Positions 19,759 to 29,447 of a stretch of 64,000 nt of DNA are shown piece by piece. Each line of letters opens with the position of its first letter. The first letter of the stretch is position 1. A model generated the notes under the pieces. That model was not told the DNA's origin. It did not search any database and saw only the letters and a list, made by a program, of their open reading frames with translations. Position numbers and translations under genes: made by a program. This DNA is from Paraglaciecola mesophila KMM 241. Lineage in GTDB: Bacteria > Pseudomonadota > Gammaproteobacteria > Enterobacterales > Alteromonadaceae. The stretch is from assembly GCF_000315015.1 (NCBI RefSeq), contig NZ_BAEP01000051.1:1-64000 (forward strand), read 5' to 3'.

Positions 19759-21000
19759 ATGTTCGCCTTTATTGCTCGCCAGCCTATTTTAGATCGCCAA
19801 CGTGATGTGTTTGCCTACGAATTACTTTTTCGTGATGGTAAGAACAATTGCTATCCAGATACGGCAAGAGACGAACGCACCGAAAAACTGATTGCTAAGC
19901 ATTATCTTACCCTCGGACTAGACGAAATCTCTTGCAATAAAAAATCTTTTATTAACTTTCAAAAAGAAACCTTAATTAATGGATTACCTGCTGTTTTAGA
20001 TCCTTCTAACGTCATCGTTGAATTATCTGATGCTAACTTGCCACATGACACTTTGCTAGGGGTCTGCCAGCAAGTGAAGAATAGCGGATTTACTATCGCT
20101 TTGGACGATCATAACTTAGACCCTAAATGGAATGATTTTCTGCCATTTGTTGACATCGTTAAAGTGAATGTGATGCAAAGCGATTACGATGGTGTGGCGA
20201 AAAGTATGCCTAGGTTATTAGATGCCAATGTAAAATTGGTGGCTGAACAGATTGATAGCCAGCAAGATTTTGAGATATATCGCGACATGGGGTTTGATTA
20301 CTTCCAAGGTTACTTTTTTGCTAAACCCGAGGCAATCAAACAACAAAATTTGCCTACCTCAAAATTAACGTTAGTAGAACTCATGGGTGTCAGCTCTAGC
20401 GAAACCTTTGATATTGAGCGTGTAAATTCTGTTATCGAGCATGATGTTGGCTTGTCTTATATGTTGTTGCGCTTTGTAAACAACCCTATGGTGAATAAGC
20501 GTTACAGGATCACGTCACTGCGCCACGCAATCACCTATATGGGGGAAGTGGAACTTAAGAAGTTCGTGGCCTTGTTAGCACTGGCCAATTTAAATGATGA
20601 CAAGCCGATTGAGTTGCTGCACTTGTCGCTCGTAAGAGCGAAATTTTGTGATTTAGTTGCCCAAGAAGCGAAAAAAGGGGATAACCCGCCAGTGGGATTT
20701 TTAGTCGGTTTGTTCTCTTTACTTGATGCAATACTTGATCAAGATATGGACACACTACTGAATCAGTTACCCATAGATGATGAAGTTAAATTTGCTTTAA
20801 GCGGTGGCCAGAACGACCTGTCTATTTATTTAGTTTTGGCCAGGGCGTTTGAAAGTGCGAACTGGTTGAAAGTCATACGGATAGCTGGTTTGTTGAAAAT
20901 TGACCAGAAACGACTACACAGTATGTTCAACGAAGCCATTATTTGGGGTAACGGTCTACGTCAGTCTGTATCACCACACTTTCCAGAATCAAGGGCGTAA
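19759..21000 (+). CDS. degenerate EAL plus HDOD domain protein
   Basis: A 413-residue protein. The N-terminal EAL-like domain (1-195) has lost the phosphodiesterase site: YELLFRDGK is kept, but EITE is VELSD, DDFG is DDHNL, and KID is KVNV. The C-terminal HDOD domain spans about 200-410 (SVIEHDVGLSYMLLRFVN, RYRITSLRHAITYMG). It is therefore probably a signalling adaptor or c-di-GMP-sensing protein rather than an enzyme, like the EAL-HDOD (YuxH/CdgJ-like) proteins of Vibrio and Shewanella. It sits between rpoH and ftsX, which are neighbours in E. coli, so it may be an insertion in this lineage. Confidence 0.85.
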   Translation: MFAFIARQPILDRQRDVFAYELLFRDGKNNCYPDTARDERTEKLIAKHYLTLGLDEISCNKKSFINFQKETLINGLPAVLDPSNVIVELSDANLPHDTLLGVCQQVKNSGFTIALDDHNLDPKWNDFLPFVDIVKVNVMQSDYDGVAKSMPRLLDANVKLVAEQIDSQQDFEIYRDMGFDYFQGYFFAKPEAIKQQNLPTSKLTLVELMGVSSSETFDIERVNSVIEHDVGLSYMLLRFVNNPMVNKRYRITSLRHAITYMGEVELKKFVALLALANLNDDKPIELLHLSLVRAKFCDLVAQEAKKGDNPPVGFLVGLFSLLDAILDQDMDTLLNQLPIDDEVKFALSGGQNDLSIYLVLARAFESANWLKVIRIAGLLKIDQKRLHSMFNEAIIWGNGLRQSVSPHFPESRA

Positions 21001-21082
21001 ACGCCCGCCTGAATAAACATTGCCATTAAAGTTTGCTTGGCAGCCAAACTTTAGTGCGCCTTTCACGACACGAGGTACGACA

Positions 21083-22063
21083 TTACTTTGGCTCAATGGC
21101 ACTTACATGTCGTTTTACTGAAATCATCGAACCAACCAGCCCTAGGAGCACAGAAGTTGACAGCATAATAAGTAAGGTGCTGAAGTCGACACCGGCAATA
21201 TTGAATTGCTTTTGATAAAGGGCGCTCACAGCCTCAACACTGGCGCTCATCCACCACAATAAGCTAACTACCGTGAACCACGCTAATAGGCCGCCTAATA
21301 AACCATACCAGAAGCCAGTGTACATAAAGGGGCGTTGAATAAAGGCGTCGGTCGCACCCACTAGCTTCATCACTAGTATTTCATCTTTTTTACTTAGAAT
21401 GTTGAGCCTGATGGTATTGCCAATAATCAAAACAACCGCCAAAAACAGCAGTAGCGCAATAATCGTCACCAGCTCTTTGGCTACTGTTAAAAGTGCATCT
21501 AGGCGCTGTAACCACTCCAGATCAAGTTTGCCTATATCGACTTCTCGCTCTTTGCGCAGCTTATCGAGTAACAAACGCGCAGCCACAGGGCCGGCGTGTT
21601 TCTCGCTAGGCGCCACAAGCACAACAGGTGGTAATGGGTTTTTATCTAAATACGCGATAGCATCGCCGAATCCTGACAGCGCTTTAAACTCATTTAGCGC
21701 GTCATCCGCAGGGATATAAGTCACCTTACTCACTTCTGGCCAAGAATTAATACGGGTCAGAAGTTGGTCTATGTGTTGCTTTGATGTTTCAGCTTTTAGA
21801 AATAAAGATATTTCAGAGGCTTGGTCCCACCCTGAGCTCACTTGTTCAATATTTTTTACCAAGATGTATAAGGTGCTAGGCAATGTAATACTTAAACCCA
21901 ACACGCCTATGGTCATCAGTGAGGCCGCGCCAGAGCGCCACATTTCCCCCAAACTGCCTAATGCTTGGCGAACATGGCTGAGAAAAAACATTTGGATGCG
22001 CTGAATGATAGAAACCTGACTTAGCTGGGCGCCCTGGGCTCGTCCTTTAAATAATAAACTCAT
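21083..22063 (-). CDS. ftsX: cell division protein FtsX
   Basis: A 326-residue inner-membrane permease-like partner of FtsE. The complex links divisome assembly to activation of peptidoglycan amidases through EnvC. Four membrane segments are visible: one near residue 50-70, then a periplasmic domain (ISLFLKAETSKQHIDQLLTR), and three near the C-terminus (IIALLLFLAVVLIIGNTIRL and following). The motif KKDEILVMKLVGATDAFI is family-typical. It is downstream of ftsE in the ftsY-ftsE-ftsX operon. Confidence 0.95.
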   Translation of the reverse strand: MSLLFKGRAQGAQLSQVSIIQRIQMFFLSHVRQALGSLGEMWRSGAASLMTIGVLGLSITLPSTLYILVKNIEQVSSGWDQASEISLFLKAETSKQHIDQLLTRINSWPEVSKVTYIPADDALNEFKALSGFGDAIAYLDKNPLPPVVLVAPSEKHAGPVAARLLLDKLRKEREVDIGKLDLEWLQRLDALLTVAKELVTIIALLLFLAVVLIIGNTIRLNILSKKDEILVMKLVGATDAFIQRPFMYTGFWYGLLGGLLAWFTVVSLLWWMSASVEAVSALYQKQFNIAGVDFSTLLIMLSTSVLLGLVGSMISVKRHVSAIEPK

Positions 22064-22133
22064 TCTTCAAACTCACTTATGCATGTGTTGCTAGCCATTG
22101 CTCAGCCAGACTGTTGTTATTTCAGCGTTTTGG

Positions 22134-22808
22134 TTAAAAGTCTTGGGATAGACCATCGGTGATCATTTGCCCGTTTTTGAGGGTCAGAGTTCGATATTTC
22201 ATGCGGGCAATCAAGCCCAAGTCATGGGTTGCGATAAAGACGGATACACCCGCTTGGTTGAAGTCCTCGAACAATCGAATAATTTCCATAGACAACTTTG
22301 GATCTAAATTACCCGTGGGCTCATCAGCCAACAATAGTGGCGGCTTATTCACAACTGCGCGGGCAATGCCTACGCGCTGTTGCTCACCGCCTGATAGCAT
22401 AATGGGAAGATTTTTTGCTTTGTCTCTAAGGCCAACCATTTCAAGTGCTGCATGCACTCGTTTGGTGGTTTCCTTGTGTGAATAACCTTCAATAATGAGT
22501 GGCAGCGCGACATTGTCGAATACGCTTTTGTCCATCAAGAGTTGGTGGCTTTGAAAAATCATGCCTATGTCACGACGAATATAGGCGATTTGGCGACGAC
22601 TAATGGTATTTAAGTCATGCCCATTAATTAACACCTGACCCACAGTGGGGCGTTCCATCAAACTGATTAATTTCAGCAAGGTGCTTTTACCGGCACCAGA
22701 ATGACCCGTTAAAAACGCCATTTCTCCGGGCTCTACATGAAAGTCTACCTTGCGCAGCGCTTGTTGCCCGCCAGGGTAGGTTTTACTCACTTGCTGAAAT
22801 TTGATCAT
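22134..22808 (-). CDS. ftsE: cell division ATP-binding protein FtsE
   Basis: A 224-residue ABC ATPase powering the FtsEX division complex at the inner membrane. Walker A is GHSGAGKSTLL, the signature is LSGGEQQRVGIARAV, Walker B is LLLADEPTGNLD, and the H-loop is ATHD. The N-terminus MIKFQQVSKTYPGG is typical of FtsE. It lies between ftsY (upstream) and ftsX (downstream), 70 bp from ftsX, all on the same strand as in E. coli. Confidence 0.97.
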   Translation of the reverse strand: MIKFQQVSKTYPGGQQALRKVDFHVEPGEMAFLTGHSGAGKSTLLKLISLMERPTVGQVLINGHDLNTISRRQIAYIRRDIGMIFQSHQLLMDKSVFDNVALPLIIEGYSHKETTKRVHAALEMVGLRDKAKNLPIMLSGGEQQRVGIARAVVNKPPLLLADEPTGNLDPKLSMEIIRLFEDFNQAGVSVFIATHDLGLIARMKYRTLTLKNGQMITDGLSQDF

Positions 22809-22867
22809 TGAATCACTCTTCGCTCAATCAGGCTGTTAGCTGCATTGTTTGTTTTTGCAAACCCTGC

Positions 22868-24331
22868 TCAAGTCTTGCTTTCAGCGCTATTTTCAACGCT
22901 GCTTTCAGCGAAGAGTGCTTCAACAAACTCATCACTGGCAAAAGGGCGTAAATCGTCAATGCCTTCACCTACACCGATATAACGAATAGGAATTTTGAAT
23001 TGATCCGCTAAGGCAAAAATTACCCCACCTTTCGCGGTGCCATCGAGCTTGGTTAATGTAATCCCAGTTAGCCCTACCGCTTGGTTGAATAACTTGGTTT
23101 GGCTAACGGCATTTTGGCCCGTGGCCGCATCGAGTGTCAGCATAACTTCGTGGGGCGCATTTGGGTTTATCTTGCGCATCACCCGCACCACTTTTTTAAG
23201 CTCTTCCATCAAGTGATCTTTATTTTGTAGTCGACCCGCGGTATCGGCGATTAGCACATCCACATTACGCGCTTTGGCGGACTCCAATGCATCGTAGATA
23301 ACAGATGCGCTGTCAGAGCCGGTTTTCTGCGCTATCACAGGAATGTTATTACGCTCACCCCATACTTGTAGCTGTTCAACTGCTGCGGCTCTGAACGTAT
23401 CACCGGCAGCCAACATGACTTTTTTACCTTGAGATTGGAACTGTTTAGCCATTTTACCGATTGTGGTTGTTTTACCTACACCGTTTACACCCACCATTAA
23501 GATAACAAACGGACCATCTTCGCTTTTCGGTTCAAGGGGCTGGCTGACTTCTTGTAATATATTGCTCATTTGCTGTTTCAGCAATTGATACAACGCCTCA
23601 CCGTCTTTTAGCTGATTACGTTTCGCACCGTCTGTTAGCTTAGAGATAATTTTGCTGGTGGTCTCTATTCCTACATCGGCGACTAATAATTGGGTTTCTA
23701 ACTCTTCGAATAAATCATCATCGATGGCTTTACCGCGAAACAGGCTAATAAAGCCGCTGCCGAGGTTTTCTTTCGTACGTGACAGGCTTTGTCTTAACTT
23801 GGCGAACAGCCCCATTTTGACTGGCTTTTCAGGTGTCGTTTCACGTTCTTCTTCAGGCTTCGCCTTTGGCTCAGGTTCTAGCTCAGGTTCAACAACAGGC
23901 TGAAGCTCTGCCTCAGACATTTCTGTCTTGGCCTCAAGTGCTTCAGTCGGTTCAGTTGATGAAGCAACTGGTACAGGCACCACATCGCTTGTTATAGGGT
24001 CTTCATTGGCGTCAATAACCGAGGTAGGTGTTTCAACTTCAGTAAGGCTCTGGCCGTGCTCAGTAATAGCGCGCTCTTCCAAGGTACGCTCTACTTCCAC
24101 TGCAGGTTGCCCGTGAGAAGGGCTTTCTACTTCGGTGGCAATAGCATCATCAACTTTTTGCAGTTCTGCTTGCTCGCCCGCTTTCTCGTCTGCTTGCTTA
24201 AGAAGGCGCTCATCGATGTTCTCGTCGATTTGTGGTTGTGCCTCTTGGGCTTCTTCTGGTGTGCTCTTTGTGGGATTTTGTGGCTCTGACTTAGGCTTGT
24301 CTTTTTTGAGCCAACCGAAAAACTTGGACAT
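22868..24331 (-). CDS. ftsY: signal recognition particle receptor FtsY
   Basis: A 487-residue SRP receptor GTPase. It docks ribosome-SRP complexes at the membrane for cotranslational insertion. Residues 20-185 form the long acidic A domain, rich in Glu, Pro, Thr and Val as in Gammaproteobacteria. The NG domain follows, with P-loop GVNGVGKTTTIGKMA, DTFRAAAVEQL, DTAGRLQNKDHLM and TKLDGTAKGG. I chose the start MSKFFGWLKKDKPK because its Phe/Trp/Lys start matches relatives. An in-frame ATG 15 codons earlier is unlikely. First gene of the ftsY-ftsE-ftsX run. Confidence 0.95.
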   Translation of the reverse strand: MSKFFGWLKKDKPKSEPQNPTKSTPEEAQEAQPQIDENIDERLLKQADEKAGEQAELQKVDDAIATEVESPSHGQPAVEVERTLEERAITEHGQSLTEVETPTSVIDANEDPITSDVVPVPVASSTEPTEALEAKTEMSEAELQPVVEPELEPEPKAKPEEERETTPEKPVKMGLFAKLRQSLSRTKENLGSGFISLFRGKAIDDDLFEELETQLLVADVGIETTSKIISKLTDGAKRNQLKDGEALYQLLKQQMSNILQEVSQPLEPKSEDGPFVILMVGVNGVGKTTTIGKMAKQFQSQGKKVMLAAGDTFRAAAVEQLQVWGERNNIPVIAQKTGSDSASVIYDALESAKARNVDVLIADTAGRLQNKDHLMEELKKVVRVMRKINPNAPHEVMLTLDAATGQNAVSQTKLFNQAVGLTGITLTKLDGTAKGGVIFALADQFKIPIRYIGVGEGIDDLRPFASDEFVEALFAESSVENSAESKT

Positions 24332-24415
24332 ATTAGATAGAAATCCTTGGAAAATCGTTGAATTAATTGAGTACACTTACGTATCTTTGCAGCAATGATA
24401 ACATTCCTACTATAA

Positions 24416-25000
24416 ATGAAGCGAGACGTAAAAAAGACTCAAGCCGCCAATGGTGCAATTCGTATTATCAGCGGGCAATGGCGCGGGCGAAAATTGCCTG
24501 TAATGGACGTTCAAGGGCTGCGCCCCACAACAGACAGAAACAAAGAAACATTGTTCAACTGGCTAATGGCGTATACTCAAGACAGTCATTGCTTAGATGC
24601 ATTTGCAGGCAGTGGAGGCCTTGGTTTTGAAGCACTTTCTCGGTATGCCAAGCATGTGACGTTTATTGAGTTAGACAAGAAGGTCGCAAGAAATTTGCAG
24701 CAAAATCTCGAAACTCTCAAAGCATCTAAAGAGAGCGCACAGGTGCTCTGCGGCGATTCCCTAGGTTACCTAAGTCAGCTAAACGACAAATTTGATTTGA
24801 TCTTTTTAGACCCACCTTTTAACAAAAATCTAATTCCTAAAGCGATCGATGGTATCGAGCAGAACAGTTTGTTGGCCCAAGAGGGCTTGGTTTATATCGA
24901 ATGCGAAACGCAAAATGCTCAGTACAAAGTGCCGCCTGGTTGGCGCTTATTGAAAGAAAGTCAGACTAGCCAAGTTACCGCGAGGTTGTATCAAGGCTAG
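24416..25000 (+). CDS. rsmD: 16S rRNA (guanine966-N2)-methyltransferase
   Basis: A 194-residue SAM-dependent methyltransferase that modifies G966 of 16S rRNA in the small subunit. Family motifs: IRIISGQWRGRKLP at the start, RPTTDRNKETLFNWL, LDAFAGSGGLGFEAL (SAM binding) and the catalytic DPPF. It is divergent from ftsY, which is the conserved gammaproteobacterial order. Confidence 0.95.
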   Translation: MKRDVKKTQAANGAIRIISGQWRGRKLPVMDVQGLRPTTDRNKETLFNWLMAYTQDSHCLDAFAGSGGLGFEALSRYAKHVTFIELDKKVARNLQQNLETLKASKESAQVLCGDSLGYLSQLNDKFDLIFLDPPFNKNLIPKAIDGIEQNSLLAQEGLVYIECETQNAQYKVPPGWRLLKESQTSQVTARLYQG

Positions 25001-25046
25001 TGCTATAGGTAATATCGTTGAGGCATTTACAACCTTAAAGAACCTG

Positions 25047-25637
25047 TTATGGAGTAATATCAATGCCAATATTACTCATGCCTTCACCAATAGCGATATC
25101 TTTAAGGGCTTTACAGGTATCGCCATTTTTTGGGCTGTTGGCCAAAAACGTGAGTAATTCTTGTTGGATTTCAATTTCCCATTGCATCAGAGGGTGTTGC
25201 TTTATCTCTTCGACACTTATTTCTGCTTCAGAAGTCGCTTCGACAAAAGCTTCTACCGTACCTTGGGCAAGTTTGCTGACCACAACGGCGCCTTGCAGGT
25301 CTTCTTCCATCAATAACAGAATAAGCGCCGACATTGACATAGCGGTATCAATGGCCGGATATACTCCAATACTGTCGTAATCATTTGGGTCAGGCACGCT
25401 TGCTTCAACTTTTTCAAGTTGCGCGGCAAAATTGATTTTGGTTTTTGGGTGAGCGAGCCACTCCCAAATCACGTTCAAACTGTTGCGGTATGGGCTTGGA
25501 TCGGCAAATTCAGTGGCTTCACAAAAAAGCTGGTAATTCGGTAGCATGCGTTCTAGCAATGCTGCTGAAAAAGCAACAGATTGCCACGTTTCTAAATCTC
25601 TAACTTGCTGAAAAATAGTTAGTCTATTGTCTTTCAT
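25047..25637 (-). CDS. DUF416 (YjaG-like) protein
   Basis: A 196-residue cytosolic protein of the DUF416/YjaG family, mostly alpha-helical; function unknown. Typical segments are LPNYQLFCEATEF, WEWLAHPKTKINFAAQLEKV and VYPAIDTAMSMSAL. I chose MKDNRLTIFQQV as the start because GAGGT lies before it. A longer in-frame reading adds 18 residues and overlaps the neighbouring marC gene. It sits just downstream of marC on the same strand. Confidence 0.82.
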   Translation of the reverse strand: MKDNRLTIFQQVRDLETWQSVAFSAALLERMLPNYQLFCEATEFADPSPYRNSLNVIWEWLAHPKTKINFAAQLEKVEASVPDPNDYDSIGVYPAIDTAMSMSALILLLMEEDLQGAVVVSKLAQGTVEAFVEATSEAEISVEEIKQHPLMQWEIEIQQELLTFLANSPKNGDTCKALKDIAIGEGMSNIGIDITP

Positions 25638-25659
25638 TTTTACCTCATTGATTCGCCGC

Positions 25660-26250
25660 TTACACCAGCGAATAGAATTTTCCGATGCCATCTAGCAGCA
25701 TTTGAATTGAAATCATAATTAAGATCATGCCCATCAAACGCTCAATCGCAATAAGTCCGCGCTCGCCCAGTACGCGATGGAATACACTTGAAAACATTAA
25801 TATTACGGCACTGACTGACCAAGCCGCCAATAGCGCTAAAGACCAATCAAGCATGCGGCTGTGATCTTGGTTGGCCAACAAAATTAAGGCTGCGAGAATG
25901 GAGGGCCCAGCGACCATAGGAATGGCTAAAGGGACAATAAAAGGCTCTTCACCTGCAGGTAGTCCTGTTACCCCTCCTGGTTGAGGGAATATCATTTTCA
26001 AGGCAATCAAAAATAAAATAATACCACCTGCGATGCTCACCGTTTCTTGTTTGACGCTTAGAAAATCTAATACAGCCTGACCGCTGAATAAAAAGCCTAA
26101 CATGATCAACAACGAAAAAATCAGTTCGCGGATCAAAACGATACGTCGTCGTTTAGGCTCAATGGTTTTAAGCACAGACATAAACACAGGAAGGTTACCT
26201 AGTGGGTCCATAATCAAAAATAATGTAATGGCCGCAGACCAAGTATCCAT
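25660..26250 (-). CDS. MarC-family inner-membrane protein
   Basis: A 196-residue protein with about six membrane helices, of the MarC/YhgN family. The name is historical: MarC itself does not confer multidrug resistance. Motifs: ALTLFLIMDPLGNLPVF-like ITLFLIMDPLGNLPVFM at the N-terminus, SIAGGIILFLIALKMIF, and VPLAIPMVAGPSILAALIL. The transported substrate is unknown. It is probably in one transcript with the DUF416 gene 22 bp downstream. Confidence 0.88.
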   Translation of the reverse strand: MDTWSAAITLFLIMDPLGNLPVFMSVLKTIEPKRRRIVLIRELIFSLLIMLGFLFSGQAVLDFLSVKQETVSIAGGIILFLIALKMIFPQPGGVTGLPAGEEPFIVPLAIPMVAGPSILAALILLANQDHSRMLDWSLALLAAWSVSAVILMFSSVFHRVLGERGLIAIERLMGMILIMISIQMLLDGIGKFYSLV

Positions 26251-26479
26251 AATGCTACTCTGTTGGTAGGTAATTTCACAAAGGGGTGATAGCGCAAGTG
26301 TATAACAACTATGCTGCTCAGCCCATCTGATTGAAAGAATTATCTATTTTTATTATTTTAAGTTGCCAAAGATCAACAGCTCATGGGTAAATTCTTTGCT
26401 ATGGTTGATTAACAGCACTTTGCTAACGAGAAATACCCATGCCAGCATTTGGCGTTTTAATTGAAAGAAGGATCAAAAA

Positions 26480-26662
26480 ATGAGTGTGATGACAGTGGAT
26501 GAAGTAGCAAATTTTTTGGGCGTGGAAGCGATACGTGTTGAACGGTTAGAGCGTGAAAGTTTGTTAATTGCCGTTGATAAAGACGAGCAGGGAAAACCGC
26601 TGTTCAATTCTGCCGACGTAGAGAAATACAAAGTGCTGGCTGAGCGCTTAGGTGGGCTGTAA
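26480..26662 (+). CDS. small helix-turn-helix protein
   Basis: A 60-residue protein with a MerR/excisionase-like winged-helix start: MTVDEVANFLGVEAIRVERL gives the helix-turn-helix, followed by a wing-like KDEQGKPLFNSADVEKY. It is too short for a dimerisation or effector domain. It resembles excisionase-type DNA-binding proteins, but no integrase or phage gene is near. A GAAGGATCAAAAA ribosome site precedes the ATG, and a strong terminator follows, so it is probably expressed alone. The target is unknown. Confidence 0.68.
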   Translation: MSVMTVDEVANFLGVEAIRVERLERESLLIAVDKDEQGKPLFNSADVEKYKVLAERLGGL

Positions 26663-26695
26663 AGGTCTTGATATCTAAAGTGTTATTTCAGTAAC

Positions 26696-26720
26696 CTTAG
26701 GTACGACCAGCGTACCTAAG
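26696..26720 (+). terminator. rho-independent terminator after the small HTH gene
   Basis: CTTAGGTACG and CGTACCTAAG form a perfect 10-bp stem with a 5-nt loop, followed by TTTGTTTT. It lies about 35 nt after the stop. Confidence 0.85.
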
Positions 26721-26760
26721 TTTGTTTTGCATCTGCTAATAAAGTCTAAAAATAAGGTGA

Positions 26761-28044
26761 TTATTCAGACAGTAGCGCTTTGGCGATGGTTCTAATACCC
26801 AAGCCAGACGCGCCAGCGGGTGTGTAAGCATCAGCGCTGTCATTAAATGCGGCGGCTAAATCCATATGTAACCAACCTTGTCCCTTATTCCCCACGAACC
26901 GAGACAAAAATCCTGCCGCGTTTGATGCGCCCCCAGCGCCACCACCTTTTTGAGCACGGCTATTGGCGGTATCTGCATAATTTGAAGGGCATTTTTCTTG
27001 ATGCCATAGCTCTAGAGGCAAAGGCCAAGCGGGTTCATTTTCCTCATTGGCGTAACCTAGCACACGTTGCATCAAGTTTTTGTCCAAGGCAAATAGGGCA
27101 TTGTAATCACGACCTAACGCAGCACTTGCTGCACCGGTTAAGGTTGCTGCATCAATAATCAGAGGTGCTTGGGTTTCACTGGCCGCCATCAGACCGTCAG
27201 CTAGGACTAATCGCCCTTCGGCATCGGTATTGACGATTTCTACTGTCGTACCATTTTTATAGGTGATGACGTCGCCTAACTTGTATGCATGACCGCTTAT
27301 TAGGTTTTCAGCACAGCACAAATATAGTTTCACTCGTTTGTTCAGACCTTGCAAAATCGCTAAGCCTAAGCCGCCTGTTACCATCGCCGCACCGCCCATA
27401 TCACATTTCATGTGCAGCATACCTTCACTGCTTTTAATGCTATAACCGCCGCTGTCAAAGGTGATGCCTTTGCCAACTAAAGCTGCACTAACAGGCGCAA
27501 GAGGGTCATCAGTAGGATTGTAATCTACTTCAAGCATGACCGGCGGGCGCTGGCTACCCCGGCCCACATTGTACAAACCGTGCCATTGTTGCTCGACTAG
27601 CTCTTCGCCCATCCATTGTTTTGCGGTGACGTGTCTTGGACTTAGGCTGGTTAGCCATTCAACACTGCTGCTTGCTAGCTTTTCAGGGGAAAGGTCTTCA
27701 GGGGTGGCATTGGTTTGATTACGGGTAAAAACCAAGGCTTGGTAACGCTGCGTTAGCGTGTCGCTATTCTCATCGTCAGCCCATTGAATATGGTGTTGCT
27801 TTTTGGTGTTCGTGAAACTGTAAGCAAACGCCCATTGCTGTTCGATATGCCACTTACCGCATAAAGTAACGAAATCTAAATTTAAACCGTCTAAAATGCG
27901 CGCTGCTCGGCGAATGGTTCGGTTTTGAGGATCATCTGTTAATAAATGGATTGTAGCGCTTTCATTGTCGAACGAGAGTACAGCGTTTTTACCCCAGTGG
28001 GCAGGTGCTGGCGCGTTAGACAGTTGGATAGAAAGTCGAGACAT
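26761..28044 (-). CDS. pepB: aminopeptidase B (PepB, M17 family)
   Basis: A 427-residue leucyl aminopeptidase, the same length as E. coli PepB and close to it throughout. The metal-binding core is visible: VGKGITFDSGGYSIK, MKCDMGGAA, NTDAEGRLVLADGL and DAATLTGAA. It releases N-terminal residues from peptides in the cytosol, using two metal ions. The N-terminal domain is the short PepB type, not the PepA type, which is also used as a DNA-binding protein. AGGAG lies before the ATG. Confidence 0.94.
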   Translation of the reverse strand: MSRLSIQLSNAPAPAHWGKNAVLSFDNESATIHLLTDDPQNRTIRRAARILDGLNLDFVTLCGKWHIEQQWAFAYSFTNTKKQHHIQWADDENSDTLTQRYQALVFTRNQTNATPEDLSPEKLASSSVEWLTSLSPRHVTAKQWMGEELVEQQWHGLYNVGRGSQRPPVMLEVDYNPTDDPLAPVSAALVGKGITFDSGGYSIKSSEGMLHMKCDMGGAAMVTGGLGLAILQGLNKRVKLYLCCAENLISGHAYKLGDVITYKNGTTVEIVNTDAEGRLVLADGLMAASETQAPLIIDAATLTGAASAALGRDYNALFALDKNLMQRVLGYANEENEPAWPLPLELWHQEKCPSNYADTANSRAQKGGGAGGASNAAGFLSRFVGNKGQGWLHMDLAAAFNDSADAYTPAGASGLGIRTIAKALLSE

Positions 28045-28111
28045 AAAACACTCCTAAGAAAAGTAAGCCGATATCATAACAACTTTGTAACGATAAACAG
28101 TATGGTGATGA

Positions 28112-28816
28112 ATGCAATTTTATAACAGTTTGATTGAAGGGATATTGGTTAAACGTTACAAACGATTTTTAACCGACGTCACGTTGTTAAATGGTGAAGA
28201 GGTCGTTGCGCACTGTCCTAACACCGGAGCAATGACCGGATGTGCCGAGCCCGGGATGCAGGTTTGGCTCTCTCCAAGTAATAACCCTAAGCGTAAACTG
28301 GGCTATACTTGGGAGTTAGGAGTAACGCATCAAGGTCATTGGATTGGTATCAATACCAACAACGCAAATAAAATAGTTGCAGAGGCATTGGCAACGCACG
28401 CTATTCAAGAGTTGCAGGGATATGAAACTATTCGTCCTGAAGTGCGTTTTGGGCATGAAAACAGCAGAATTGATTTTCTTCTAAGTAGCAGCGATAAGAA
28501 AGATTGCTATGTTGAAGTCAAATCGGTGACCTTATTGGAAGAGGGGCAGGGTTACTTCCCTGACGCGAAAACAGTGCGTGGTCAAAAGCATTTGCGTGAG
28601 CTTGCCGCTATGGTCGAACAGGGTTATCGCGCTGTTTTACTGTTTTGTGTGCAGCACAGTGGCATTCATAGCGTTAAGGTTGCAGAAAATATTGATCCAA
28701 AATATGCGCAAATGTTTAAGCATGCTGTTGACGTTGGGGTAGAAGTGTTAGCGTACTCGTGTGCGATTAACGAACAAAATATTACGCTAAATCAACGACT
28801 ACCCATGATTGTATGA
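28112..28816 (+). CDS. sfsA: sugar fermentation stimulation protein SfsA
   Basis: A 234-residue SfsA. Motifs: [44 protein letters not shown] and FVEVKSVTL-like [13 protein letters not shown]. The last is a nuclease-like core with predicted metal-binding residues. E. coli SfsA was described as DNA-binding and affecting maltose metabolism; its biochemical role is unsettled. It lies upstream of dksA, as in E. coli. Confidence 0.94.
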   Translation: MQFYNSLIEGILVKRYKRFLTDVTLLNGEEVVAHCPNTGAMTGCAEPGMQVWLSPSNNPKRKLGYTWELGVTHQGHWIGINTNNANKIVAEALATHAIQELQGYETIRPEVRFGHENSRIDFLLSSSDKKDCYVEVKSVTLLEEGQGYFPDAKTVRGQKHLRELAAMVEQGYRAVLLFCVQHSGIHSVKVAENIDPKYAQMFKHAVDVGVEVLAYSCAINEQNITLNQRLPMIV

Positions 28817-28982
28817 AAATATAAGTTGCTTTTTTCGCCGACATCGCCATATTGCCCGTCGGAATTTGGTTTTTAGCATGAATAGCAGGTCAGTGCGTGG
28901 AATTGCCAGCGGTATTTCTTTCTGTTATACATACCCGCTTGCACAAAACCGTCCTGTGCTCGTAGTTAAGGAGAATTGGCTG

Positions 28983-29432
28983 ATGCCAACAGGAAATACG
29001 AATAAAACACTCGGATTATTAGCCCTAGCTGGTCTTACTCCCTATCAGGAGAAAGCAGGCGAGGAATACATGAATGATAAACAAATGGAGCATTTCCGTT
29101 TGTTGCTAAAAGCATGGCGCGACCAATTACGCCAAGAAGTAGATCGTACAGTGCATCATATGCAAGACGAAGCGGCTAACTTCCCTGACCCAGTTGATCG
29201 GGCAGCACAGGAAGAAGAGTTCAGTATTGAACTTAGAACCCGTGACCGTGAGCGTAAGTTGATCAAAAAAATCGAGAAAACCCTTAAGCGTATCGAAGAA
29301 GACGATTTTGGCTTCTGTGATACCTGTGGTATCGAAATTGGCGTTAGGCGTTTAGAAGCCCGTCCTACCGCTGATATGTGTATCGATTGTAAGACCCTAG
29401 CTGAAATTAAAGAAAAGCAGCTACAAGGTTAA
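28983..29432 (+). CDS. dksA: RNA polymerase-binding transcription factor DksA
   Basis: A 149-residue DksA that enters the RNA polymerase secondary channel and, with ppGpp, controls rRNA and amino-acid promoters. The coiled-coil tip aspartates D69 and D72 (NFPDPVDRA) and the zinc finger C112, C115, C133 and C136 are intact. I chose the ATG after GTTAAGGAGAATTGGCTG because it matches the E. coli N-terminus. An upstream in-frame extension to 28809 is not protein-like. Confidence 0.96.
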   Translation: MPTGNTNKTLGLLALAGLTPYQEKAGEEYMNDKQMEHFRLLLKAWRDQLRQEVDRTVHHMQDEAANFPDPVDRAAQEEEFSIELRTRDRERKLIKKIEKTLKRIEEDDFGFCDTCGIEIGVRRLEARPTADMCIDCKTLAEIKEKQLQG

Positions 29433-29447
29433 TACTGATAAATAATG

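Noticed and set aside
28809-28982. N-terminal extension of DksA
   Set aside because: Not conserved; the AAGGAG site and the E. coli alignment both fix the start at 28983.
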